Of a stretch of 64,000 nt of DNA, positions 32,447-41,029 are shown piece after piece. Both the position numbers and the translations under genes were made by a program. The stretch lies in NCBI GenBank assembly GCA_022599775.1, contig JAHZLQ010000007.1:38933-102932 (forward strand). The letters are read 5' to 3'. Source of the DNA: Gammaproteobacteria bacterium. GTDB taxonomy: Bacteria > Pseudomonadota > Gammaproteobacteria > Nevskiales > Nevskiaceae. How positions within the stretch are numbered: the first letter of the stretch is position 1; every line of letters starts with the position of its first letter. The notes beneath the pieces were generated by a model. That model was not told the DNA's origin. It did no database searches and worked only from the letters and a program-made list of their open reading frames with translations.

Positions 32447-34026
32447 GGTTTCGCGTGCGCGTCGCGGCATTGATCGCGTTCGCCGCGAGCCCGATGCTGG
32501 GTGCTTGTCGCCAGCATGAAACGCCGGCTGCCCCGCCGTCGGCACAGGACCCTTGCCCGCGTTCGGCGGCCTTGAAAGTCGGACCGGGCGAGGGCGCCCT
32601 GTATCGCAGTGTTGCGCCGTTCGAGCACCATGACGCGCAGCGCACGCATCGCTTCAACGCGACCTGCACGGTCGCCGAGCTGGCCGGTGATGGTGTCGAG
32701 CCGGAGATCGCGCAGCGCGTCGCGCCCGACGACTACTCGATGCCCTACATCCTGCAAACGCGCGAGCGCAATCAGCTGTACGTGTACGGTTTCACGCCGG
32801 AAACTGCGACCCAGGGCGGATTCGTCGCGCGCGTCGACGCCGACAGCCTCAAGCAGCTCTGGCGCACCTGGCTGCCCGACCCCAAGCCGGCGGCGCAATG
32901 GAGCTGGCCCGGCGTCGTCACCGTGCACGGCAACGGCGCCCTGTACGCGGTGTTCGGCAACCGCTTCTACAAGCTCGACGCCGAAAGCGGAGAAATTCTG
33001 GCGCGACAAAGCCTGCCGGAAGGTGAGTACGGCGCGGTCTACAACGGCATGGACGTGCTCTCCGATGGCCGGCTCGTGACCAAGAACATGGAGCTGGGCG
33101 GCGAGTGTTCCACGCTGCAGCTTCGCGAAAAACTGGCTGAACGCAGCAGCCGCCTGCTGCAGGCGGTAATGCCCTTGCAGACCTTCGGCGGCCTGCTGTG
33201 TCATCTGAAGAACAACCACTTGCCCTCGACCCTGGTGGTGCTCGATCCCGGCGAACTGGAGGTGGTCGCACAGATCGAGTTGCCGGAGCCGATCACCGGC
33301 CGCGTCAGCACCGAGCGCCACGACGGCACGGAATACGTCTATGTTCCGGGGTCCAAGAATCTGTTCCGCTATGTCTATGACGGCGACAAGCTGGAACCGG
33401 ACAGCTCGTGGGGACCGGTGCCGTACGTCGAAGACGGGCAGGGGCCGGCCGCCGCCGCTTCGTTCCTCGACGGCTTCGCGATCCTGCACGTCAACGGCTA
33501 CACGCGTGCCAGCTCGCTGGTGGCGATCGACCTGCGCGATGCCTCGCGCAGCCACCGCATCGAGCCCTTCGAATGGGGCGATGACATCGACATCGGCCCC
33601 AGCTTCGTTCTGTCGATGCCCTCGATCGATCCCGAGAATCACTTGATCGTGGCGATCGACACCTTGGCCTGGCGCATGGGCGGCGTGCGTTTCGACGCGG
33701 ACAAAGGTTTCTCGATGGCCTGGACGCGCCCGGCGGTCAGCGTGGCCTTCTCGGCGCTGACCGGCCCGCCGGAATCGCGCGAAATCGTGGTGCCGGACAT
33801 GCTGTCGCTGGGACCGCTGAGCGGCGATCCGATCGGAACGGCGGCCTCCGACCGCGTGTTGTGGCTGGACGCGCAGACTGGCGCAGAGATCGTCGCCTCG
33901 CCCGCGTTGACGCACCGGCCGGCGCCGGGAAATATCGTCACGCCCGGTTTTGGCGGCCGCTTCTACTATCTCGGCGCGGACGGCAAGCTGCGCGAGCTGT
34001 CGGTGCGTGCCGCTGTCGAGGACTGA
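32443..34026 (+). CDS. Beta-propeller-like exported lipoprotein, second copy
   Basis: The protein has 527 residues with lipobox LGAC (Cys22). It is clearly homologous to the protein at 29327-30886 along its whole length: LYRSVAPFEHHD, QWSWPGVVTVHGNG, GNRFYKLDAESGEILA, GAVYNGMDVLSDGRLVTKNME, QTFGGLLCHLKNN, LPSTLVVLDP and PGNIVTPGFGGRFYYLG. The propeller repeat rhythm is the same. ATG 32443 overlaps the phospholipase-like stop, so the enzyme-like gene is flanked on both sides by coupled propeller genes. It is the last gene of cassette 2; the aldo/keto reductase starts 132 bases later with its own ribosome site. Confidence 0.72.
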   Translation: MRFRVRVAALIAFAASPMLGACRQHETPAAPPSAQDPCPRSAALKVGPGEGALYRSVAPFEHHDAQRTHRFNATCTVAELAGDGVEPEIAQRVAPDDYSMPYILQTRERNQLYVYGFTPETATQGGFVARVDADSLKQLWRTWLPDPKPAAQWSWPGVVTVHGNGALYAVFGNRFYKLDAESGEILARQSLPEGEYGAVYNGMDVLSDGRLVTKNMELGGECSTLQLREKLAERSSRLLQAVMPLQTFGGLLCHLKNNHLPSTLVVLDPGELEVVAQIELPEPITGRVSTERHDGTEYVYVPGSKNLFRYVYDGDKLEPDSSWGPVPYVEDGQGPAAAASFLDGFAILHVNGYTRASSLVAIDLRDASRSHRIEPFEWGDDIDIGPSFVLSMPSIDPENHLIVAIDTLAWRMGGVRFDADKGFSMAWTRPAVSVAFSALTGPPESREIVVPDMLSLGPLSGDPIGTAASDRVLWLDAQTGAEIVASPALTHRPAPGNIVTPGFGGRFYYLGADGKLRELSVRAAVED

Positions 34027-34158
34027 ACCGCAGACGGGATTCGGTGTCGGTTACAGTGCACCCCGAGAGCATCAAAGCTCATCTGGCCTGCCGAGGCCGT
34101 TCCACGCGCTATCACCGACGCGCGGATGCCCGGCCCGAATCGCGCGAGGAGAACGCCG

Positions 34159-35154
34159 ATGACCGCAGAAACCATCAAGATCGCCGGGATTCCCCGTCCC
34201 GTTTCGCGCGTTGCGCTGGGCACCTGGGCCATCGGCGGTTCGATGTGGGGCGGCACCGACGAACCGGCGTCGATCGCGACGATCCAGTCGGCGATCGATC
34301 GCGGCATCAACCTCATCGATACGGCGCCGGTCTACGGATTTGGCCGTTCCGAGGAAATCATCGGCAAGGCGCTGCACGGCGCACGTCGTGACAAGGCGAT
34401 GATCGCCACCAAGCTCGGCCTGCGCTGGGATGACGGCAAGGTCACGCGCGACGCCAGCCCGGCGCGCATCCGCCAGGAAGTCGAGGATTCGCTGCGCCGC
34501 CTGCAAACCGACCATATCGACCTGTACCAGGTGCACTGGCCCGACGGCGGCGTGCCGCTGGAAGAGACGGCAGCGGAGCTCGAAAAATTGCGTCATGAAG
34601 GCAAGATTCTGTCGATCGGCGTCAGCAATTTCTCGACGCATCAGATGGACTGCTTCCGCAAGGCGGCGCCGCTGGCGAGCGTGCAGCCGCCGTACAACCT
34701 GTTCGAACGCGATATCGACGACGACGTGCTGCCGTATGCCGACAGTCACGGTCTTGCGGTGCTGGCCTATGGTTCGCTGTGCCGCGGACTGCTGAGCGGG
34801 CGTATCGGCGTCGACACGGTATTCGAAGGCGATGATCTGCGTCGCAACGATCCCAAGTTCAAGTCGCCGCGCCGCGCGCACTACGTGGACGCGGTACGTG
34901 CCCTGGATGCCTGGGCGCGCCATAAGCACGGCAAGAGCGTATTGGCGTTGGCCGTGCGCTGGGTGCTGGATCGAGGTCCGACGATCGCGCTGTGGGGCGC
35001 GCGTCGCCCCGATCAGCTCGAAGCGGTGTGCGAGGTCTTCAACTGGCGGCTGGAGCCGGACGAGATGCGCGAGATCGACGCCATCGTCATGCGCCATGTG
35101 GCCGACCCGGTCGGCCCCGAATTCATGGCGCCGCCGGAGCGCAAGGCCGCCTGA
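34159..35154 (+). CDS. Aldo/keto reductase
   Basis: The protein has 331 residues. The catalytic tetrad of the family is intact: Asp and Tyr in NLIDTAPVYG, Lys in MIATKLGLRW, and His in YQVHWPD. The C-terminal NADPH-binding region has the VLALAVRWVLDRG helix and ALWGARRPDQLE. ATG 34159 follows an AGGAGAA site; an upstream ATG at 34126 is less likely. It reduces aldehydes or ketones with NADPH in the cytoplasm. It is resistant to closer naming from sequence alone. The M20 peptidase gene is convergent, 11 bases away. Confidence 0.88.
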   Translation: MTAETIKIAGIPRPVSRVALGTWAIGGSMWGGTDEPASIATIQSAIDRGINLIDTAPVYGFGRSEEIIGKALHGARRDKAMIATKLGLRWDDGKVTRDASPARIRQEVEDSLRRLQTDHIDLYQVHWPDGGVPLEETAAELEKLRHEGKILSIGVSNFSTHQMDCFRKAAPLASVQPPYNLFERDIDDDVLPYADSHGLAVLAYGSLCRGLLSGRIGVDTVFEGDDLRRNDPKFKSPRRAHYVDAVRALDAWARHKHGKSVLALAVRWVLDRGPTIALWGARRPDQLEAVCEVFNWRLEPDEMREIDAIVMRHVADPVGPEFMAPPERKAA

Positions 35155-35165
35155 GCGGCGCCGGC

Positions 35166-36620
35166 CTATCCGCCGGCGTTGCGCATGAACTGCGCGTAGA
35201 AGCGCACCGCGTCCAGATAGTTGTCGACCGCGATGCGCTCGTCGACGCCATGAATCCGGTCCAGGCTTTGCGGCGTGAGCGCGATCGGCGAATAGCGGTA
35301 GACCGCCGGCGTCAGCCCGGTGAAATGCGTGGCGTCGCTGGCGCCCATCATCAGGTAAGGGCTGATCACCGCGTCCGGCACGCTCTGCGCGATGCTGCGG
35401 CTCAGAATCTCCCAGGCCGGTCCCTGTTTCGGCGAGATCGGGCTGGCCTCGTTCGGCGTCTGCAGCCACTGCACCGCGATGCGCTCGTCGTCGATGGTGT
35501 CGTGAATGTGCGTCATCAGGGCCTCGGCGCTGTCGCCGGGCAGCAGGCGGAAGTTGACCACGGCGCTGGCGGTGTCCGGCAGCACGTTGTCCTTGATGCC
35601 GGCGTCGAACATCGTCAGTGCCGTGGTGGTGCGCACCATCGCCGCGCTCGACGGTGCGTCCTCCAGCATCGCGATCAGCAAGGGTGTGCTGAGCCAGCGG
35701 TTCGTCACCACCACCCGTCCCGGAAATGACATCGCGGGCGCGATCGCGTCGAACATCTGCTTCGACACCGGTGTCAGCCGCGCCGGCATCGGATGCTCCT
35801 GCAGGGCGCTCAAGGCTTTCGAAAGAATACCGATCGCCATCTCCGGCGGCGGCATCGAAGCATGGCCGCCGGCGGAATGCGCGGTCAGCCGGGCCGAGGC
35901 ATAGCCTTTCTCGGCGGTACCGATCAGGGCCACATCGCCCGCCACGCCGGGAACCAGACCCTGGCTCTGGGTGCCGCCTTCATCGAGCACCAGCAGCGGC
36001 TCGACGCGGCGCTGCGCCAGCAGGGCGGCGATCGCCTTGGCGCCGTATTCGCCGCCATTTTCCTCGTCGCCGCCGAAGGCGAAGAGCAGCGTGCGTTGCG
36101 GTTTGTAGCCTTCGGCCAGCAAGGCTTCGGCGGCTTCGAGGATGCCCAGCACGTTGATCTTGTCGTCCAGGGTGCCGCGTCCCCAGATGGCGCCGTCCTG
36201 CACCGCACCGGAAAACGGCGGCTGGGTCCAGGCGGCCTCGTCGCCGGCCGGCACCACGTCCATGTGCCCCATCAACACCGCCGCCGGCAGGCTGGGATCG
36301 TGCCCGGCCCAGGTGTAGAGCAGCGCGCCTTGGCCCACCGCTTCCCGCCGCAGCTGCGCCGACACGGCCGGAAACTGCTGCTCCAGATAATCGTGAAAAA
36401 CCTTGAGCGCCGCGAGATCCGGCGCTTGCTCGGGCTGCGACACCGTCGGTATCCGGATCGCCCCGGCAAAGCGCTCGATCGCCATACTCGTATCGAAGCT
36501 GAGCGGGTCCGGCGGCCTTGCCTCGGGCCTTTCGTACGACAGCGTCAGCGTATGCAGGACGGCGCCAGCTAGCAGCGCCAGACTCAGTAGCAGCAAAAGG
36601 GCGAGCAGTCGCTTGAACAT
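35166..36620 (-). CDS. Membrane-anchored M20 family metallopeptidase
   Basis: The protein has 484 residues with an N-terminal hydrophobic anchor (LLALLLLLSLALLAGAVL). Binuclear zinc motifs are present: MGHMDVVP, GRGTLDDK with the bridging Asp, and GGDEENGG with the catalytic Glu pair. The C-terminal ATHFTG stretch offers the last His ligand. A dimerisation insert lies between about residues 255 and 370 (SAGGHASMPP). It resembles CPG70/carboxypeptidase S-like M20 enzymes, which hydrolyse dipeptides or acylated amino acids; the anchor suggests action on the periplasmic side. ATG 36620 places the anchor at the start; longer readings upstream have no signal. Confidence 0.85.
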   Translation of the reverse strand: MFKRLLALLLLLSLALLAGAVLHTLTLSYERPEARPPDPLSFDTSMAIERFAGAIRIPTVSQPEQAPDLAALKVFHDYLEQQFPAVSAQLRREAVGQGALLYTWAGHDPSLPAAVLMGHMDVVPAGDEAAWTQPPFSGAVQDGAIWGRGTLDDKINVLGILEAAEALLAEGYKPQRTLLFAFGGDEENGGEYGAKAIAALLAQRRVEPLLVLDEGGTQSQGLVPGVAGDVALIGTAEKGYASARLTAHSAGGHASMPPPEMAIGILSKALSALQEHPMPARLTPVSKQMFDAIAPAMSFPGRVVVTNRWLSTPLLIAMLEDAPSSAAMVRTTTALTMFDAGIKDNVLPDTASAVVNFRLLPGDSAEALMTHIHDTIDDERIAVQWLQTPNEASPISPKQGPAWEILSRSIAQSVPDAVISPYLMMGASDATHFTGLTPAVYRYSPIALTPQSLDRIHGVDERIAVDNYLDAVRFYAQFMRNAGG

Positions 36621-36903
36621 GAGGGTCGAGGGGATCGCCAGAACTTGAACGCCTATTGTCAGGCATCCCGCGCGCGGCGGTGTGGACCGCTTACGCCAGG
36701 CATGTGCGGTCGAGCCGCCATTCAGGCGCGATGCATCCGAGGCCCTGGCGCGCCGGTTCGGGTGCCCACGCAGTCGCGCCCGAATCCTGATCGGGAATCG
36801 CTCAGTTCCGGTAAAGGCGGCGGAAGGCAGGCTGGTGCAGGGCAGCTGTGCTGGCGCAAGACGCCAGATGTTCGAACACCGACAAGAACCGATAAGGGGC
36901 TTT

Positions 36904-37992
36904 ATGGGCCGGCATGTACCGCATGGCCAAGGATCAGCGTCGGGCATGTCCGGCGTCGTCTGGCTTTGCATCCTGTGTGCGCTCGGGCTGACAGCCTGTG
37001 GCGAAGAGGCGAAGCTCACCGCACCGCCACGTCCGGTGCCATTGGCGCGCGTGGAAGCGAGTGGACCGGAGCAGATTCGGGAGTTATTGGGGCGTGTCGA
37101 GCAGACCACGGTGGCGCCACTGGCTTTCGAGGTGGGCGGCCGTGTGCTCAGTATCCCGGTGCTCGATGGCGCCGAGGTTTCCGCCGGCGCCGTGATTGCG
37201 CGTCTGGACGCGGAGCCCTACCGCCTGCAGGTGGAGCGCGCGCAGGCGCAGCTGATGCAGCTGGAACCCGATCTGGAGCGCAAGGCGCTGTTGCTGGCCG
37301 ACGGCATCATTTCCCAGGCCCAGTACGACGAGCTGGCTTCACGGACGGAAATGGCGCGCGTGCAGCTGGCACAAGCACGGCGCGAACTGCGCAAGACCAC
37401 ACTGAACGCCCCGTTCCGCGGCCGGATCGCGCAACGTGAGGTGCAGGAGCAACAAGTCGTGCAGGCCGGCGAGCCGGCCTTCTATCTGCAGGATGACCGT
37501 CGCGTGGACATCAGCGTCGGCCTGCCGTCCACGCTGGCGCAGCGTCTGCCGCTGGACCAGCGCCTGAGCGCCCGCGCGAGGCTGGTGCCGGACAGCGGTG
37601 TCGAACTCGAATTGCGCTATCGCGAGCATCAGAGCAGCGCCGGCCGTGACGAAGGCGTCTATCGGCTGGTGATGAGTGCTGCGCGCCCGCCGGACGTGTC
37701 GCTCTATCCGGGCATGGCGGCGCGTGTGCATCTGCGGGTGCCGGCGGCGCAGGCCGAAGCGCGTTTCCGCGTGCCGGTCGGCGCGCTGCTCAAGGATGAC
37801 GCCGGCGGCCACGCCGTATGGCGCTACGACGCCGACACCGGTCAGGTTCATCGCATCGAGGTCGGCGTGGTCGCGCTGCTGGCGGAGGATGCGATCGTCA
37901 GTGGCGAGCTTGTCGCCGGTGATGCGATCGTGAAAAGCGGCGTGCGTTACCTGCGGGAGGGGCAGGCAGTCCGCGAATGGATCAGGGATTGA
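36904..37992 (+). CDS. RND efflux membrane fusion protein (lipoprotein)
   Basis: The protein has 362 residues. A signal with lipobox LTAC (Cys32) anchors it to the inner membrane. The barrel-sandwich/lipoyl half-motif FEVGGRVLSIPVLDGAEVSAG precedes a short coiled-coil hairpin (about residues 105-165, rich in Leu, Glu, Ala and Gln). The second lipoyl half, LNAPFRGRIAQREV, and beta-barrel regions follow. It is the periplasmic adaptor of the pump encoded just downstream (5-base gap). ATG 36904 has AAGGGG upstream; ATG 36946 would still leave a signal and lipobox. It is divergent from the M20 gene across a 283-base gap. Confidence 0.88.
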   Translation: MGRHVPHGQGSASGMSGVVWLCILCALGLTACGEEAKLTAPPRPVPLARVEASGPEQIRELLGRVEQTTVAPLAFEVGGRVLSIPVLDGAEVSAGAVIARLDAEPYRLQVERAQAQLMQLEPDLERKALLLADGIISQAQYDELASRTEMARVQLAQARRELRKTTLNAPFRGRIAQREVQEQQVVQAGEPAFYLQDDRRVDISVGLPSTLAQRLPLDQRLSARARLVPDSGVELELRYREHQSSAGRDEGVYRLVMSAARPPDVSLYPGMAARVHLRVPAAQAEARFRVPVGALLKDDAGGHAVWRYDADTGQVHRIEVGVVALLAEDAIVSGELVAGDAIVKSGVRYLREGQAVREWIRD

Positions 37993-37996
37993 CCGG

Positions 37997-40900
37997 ATGA
38001 ACCTGGCGCGCAGGCTGATCGAACAGCCGCTTTACGGCTGGCTGCTGGTGCTGCTGTGCGGTATCGGCGGTGCGATGGCCTATTTCGAGATCGGGCGTCT
38101 GGAAGACCCTTCGTTCACGATCAAGGTGGCCATCGTCACGACGGTCTACCCCGGTGCCTCGGCGCTGGAGGTGGAGCGCGAGGTCACCGAGAAAGTGGAA
38201 AGTGCGATCCAGCGCATGGAGCAGATCGACCACCTGGAGTCCCGCTCGCTGCCCGGCTATTCCGAAGTGCGCGTGGAAATCCTGTCGAGTGTGGATGGCA
38301 GCGAGCTGCCTTCGGTGTGGACCGAGCTGCGCGACAAGCTCAAGCCCGCGCAAGATGCGCTGCCGCCGAATGCCGGGCCGATTCGCGTCAACGACGATTT
38401 CGGTGATGTCTACGGTCTGTACTGGGCGGTAACCGGCCAAGGCTATACGCCGGCCGAACTCTATGACTACCTCAAGGATCTGCGGCGCGATGTCCTGGCC
38501 GTGAGCGGCGTCGCCAATGTCGAAATTCAGGGCAATCAGCAGGAAGAGATCGTCGTGGTCATCGATCAGGCGGTACTGGTGGCCAACAATCTCCAGGCCT
38601 CGGAAATCTACGATGCCTTGTCCGTGCAGAACGCGGTGCAGCCGGCCGGCGCGGAACGCAGTCAGGATTTGCGCATCCGCGTGACCGCGGACAAGGGCTA
38701 CAGCTCGGTGGCGGCGGTGGCGGCGGTGCCGATCGGCCGCGGCGACAGTCCGCTGACCCTGGGCGACATCGCCACCGTCCGGCGTGGCTATGCCGAGCAG
38801 CCGTCCAAGCTGATCCGCTACAACGGCGAGTCGGCGCTGAGCTTCGGCGTGGCCGGCCTGTCCAGCGAGAACATCGTCGAAATCGGCGAACGCGTCGAGC
38901 AGCGGCTACGCCAGCTGGAACCGGAGCGCCCACGCGGTATCGAGCTGCATCCGCTGTATCAGCAGCATCACATCGTCGACGAGGCGGTGTCCGGCTTCGT
39001 CGTCAACGTGGTGTCGTCGATCGCGATCGTGCTGGTGGTGCTGTGCCTGAGTCTGGGCTGGCGGACCGGTGCGGTGCTGGGCATCGTGCTGGCGCTGACG
39101 GTGTCCGGCACGGTGGCGTTGATGTGGATGTTCGGATTGACGCTGCAGCGCATCTCCTTGGGTGCGCTGATCATCGTCATGGGCATGCTCGCCGACAATG
39201 CCATCGTCATCGGCGAGGGCATGCAGCTGAGGGTCGAGCAGGGCATGACGCCGACGCGCGCAGCCGGCCAGATTCTCGACCAGACCAAGTGGGCGCTGCT
39301 CGGCGCCACGGTGGTCGGCATCCTCGCTTTTTCCGGAATCGGGTTGTCGCCGGATTCGGTCGGGGAGTTCTGCTTCTCGCTGTTCGCGGTGGCTGCGATC
39401 TCCTTGCTGCTGAGCTGGCTGCTGGCGGTGGCGCTGACGCCGCTGTTCGGCAGCTACCTGTTCAAGCGCTACGAGGAAAACGACCAAGATCCCTACAGCA
39501 AGCCGCTGTATCGACGCTATCGCAAAGGTCTGGACCTGGCACTGCACCACCGCATCCTCGGCGTGGTGATCATGGTCGGGCTGACCGCGGCCTGCGCCTT
39601 CGGCTTCCGCTACGTCAGCCAGAGTTTCTTTCCGCCCTCGACCACGCCCCTGTTCTACCTGGACCTGCGTTTTCCGCAAGGTACCGACATTCACGCCACC
39701 GGCGAGCATGCCGCCGAGGTCGAGACCTGGCTGCTCGATCAGGACTATGTCAGCGAAGTCGCCACCTATGTCGGCGGTGGCGCCAGTCGCTTCATGCTGG
39801 TCTACGATCCGCAGCAGCCGGATCCGGCGTACGTCCAGTTCATCATTCGCGTCAAGGACATCGAGCAGATCGATCCGCAACGGCCGCAGTTGGAGGCGGC
39901 GATGCTCGAACGCTTCCCGCAGGCGGACGTACAGGTGATTCGCCCCAACTTCGGTCCGGGCGGTGGCTCGGACATCGAATACCGCATCAGTGGGCGCGAT
40001 CCGGACACCCTGCGCCAGCTGTCGCGGCAGGTACGGGAGATCTACGCCGCCGATGTCTCGCTGACCGCGATTCATGACGACTGGGGCCAGCCGGTCAGCG
40101 GCGTGCGCGCCGTGGTCGACGACAGCCGCGCGCGCGCCGCCGGCGTGACGCGGCCGCAGATTTCGCAGCTGCTGGCCTACGCCGGCGATGGCGTGGAGGC
40201 CGGCGTCTACCGCGAGGACGACGAGCTGCTGCCGATCATGGTGCGGTCCGAGTCTGCGCAGCGTGGTGTCGAACCGCTCCGGCAATTGCAGGTCTACAGC
40301 CGCACGCACCAGCAATACATTCCCTTGGGCGAAGTCGTTGACCGCTTCGAAGTGGTGACCGAGCCGGAGAAGATCTACCGACGCAACCGGCTGCGTACCG
40401 TCACCGTGTCCGCCGACGCGGTGGTTGGCGCCAATGCCACGGACGTGTTCCAGAACCTTCGGCCCAGGGTCGAAGCCTTGCAGCTGCCGTACGGTTACAG
40501 CGGTGAATGGGGCGGCCAGTATGAAGACTCCACCGACGCGCAGAGCAGCCTCGGCAAGCAGATGCCGCTCAGCTTTCTGGCGATGATCCTGATCGTGCTG
40601 CTGATGTTCGGGCGCACCAAGCCCGGTCTGGTGGTGTTGCTGGTGGTGCCGATGTCGATCTGCGGGGTCACCCTGTCCTTGCTGATTTTTGGCGGTTCCT
40701 TCGGCTTCATGGCCCTGCTCGGCTTTCTCAGCCTGTTCGGAATGCTGATCAAGAACGCCATCGTCCTCGTCGAGGAAATCGAACTGCAGATCGAGAACGG
40801 TACGCCGCGCTACATCGCCGTCGTCAATGGTGCGCAGTCGCGTCTGCGGCCGGTGGCGCTGGCGTCCGGCACCACCATTCTCGGGATGATTCCCCTGTTG

Positions 40901-41029
40901 TGGGATCCGTTCTTCAAGGATATGGCGATCACCATCATGGGCGGCCTGGCGTTCGCCACCCTGTTGACGATGATCGCCGTGCCGCTGTTGTACGCCCTGT
41001 TCTATCGCGTGAGCGCCAAGGAATGCTGA
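37997..41029 (+). CDS. RND efflux pump inner-membrane transporter (AcrB-like, HAE1)
   Basis: The protein has 1010 residues with the duplicated 12-helix RND topology and two large periplasmic loops. In TM4 the proton-relay motif reads LADNAIVIGEG, so the usual Asp-Asp pair is Asp-Asn; the second-half relay lysine is retained (GMLIKNAIVLVEE). The sequence is close to HAE1 pumps that export organic toxicants. It lies between the fusion protein and the outer-membrane channel, making a complete tripartite operon. The stop overlaps the channel's start. Substrates are unknown; the catabolic setting makes export of toxic aromatic intermediates or solvents plausible. Confidence 0.92.
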   Translation: MNLARRLIEQPLYGWLLVLLCGIGGAMAYFEIGRLEDPSFTIKVAIVTTVYPGASALEVEREVTEKVESAIQRMEQIDHLESRSLPGYSEVRVEILSSVDGSELPSVWTELRDKLKPAQDALPPNAGPIRVNDDFGDVYGLYWAVTGQGYTPAELYDYLKDLRRDVLAVSGVANVEIQGNQQEEIVVVIDQAVLVANNLQASEIYDALSVQNAVQPAGAERSQDLRIRVTADKGYSSVAAVAAVPIGRGDSPLTLGDIATVRRGYAEQPSKLIRYNGESALSFGVAGLSSENIVEIGERVEQRLRQLEPERPRGIELHPLYQQHHIVDEAVSGFVVNVVSSIAIVLVVLCLSLGWRTGAVLGIVLALTVSGTVALMWMFGLTLQRISLGALIIVMGMLADNAIVIGEGMQLRVEQGMTPTRAAGQILDQTKWALLGATVVGILAFSGIGLSPDSVGEFCFSLFAVAAISLLLSWLLAVALTPLFGSYLFKRYEENDQDPYSKPLYRRYRKGLDLALHHRILGVVIMVGLTAACAFGFRYVSQSFFPPSTTPLFYLDLRFPQGTDIHATGEHAAEVETWLLDQDYVSEVATYVGGGASRFMLVYDPQQPDPAYVQFIIRVKDIEQIDPQRPQLEAAMLERFPQADVQVIRPNFGPGGGSDIEYRISGRDPDTLRQLSRQVREIYAADVSLTAIHDDWGQPVSGVRAVVDDSRARAAGVTRPQISQLLAYAGDGVEAGVYREDDELLPIMVRSESAQRGVEPLRQLQVYSRTHQQYIPLGEVVDRFEVVTEPEKIYRRNRLRTVTVSADAVVGANATDVFQNLRPRVEALQLPYGYSGEWGGQYEDSTDAQSSLGKQMPLSFLAMILIVLLMFGRTKPGLVVLLVVPMSICGVTLSLLIFGGSFGFMALLGFLSLFGMLIKNAIVLVEEIELQIENGTPRYIAVVNGAQSRLRPVALASGTTILGMIPLLWDPFFKDMAITIMGGLAFATLLTMIAVPLLYALFYRVSAKEC

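Noticed and set aside
6685..34026. Naming the pathway as steroid degradation
   Set aside because: DUF1302/DUF1329, P450 and CoA ligase fit such a role, but no steroid-specific enzyme (Kst/Hsa-type) was recognised.
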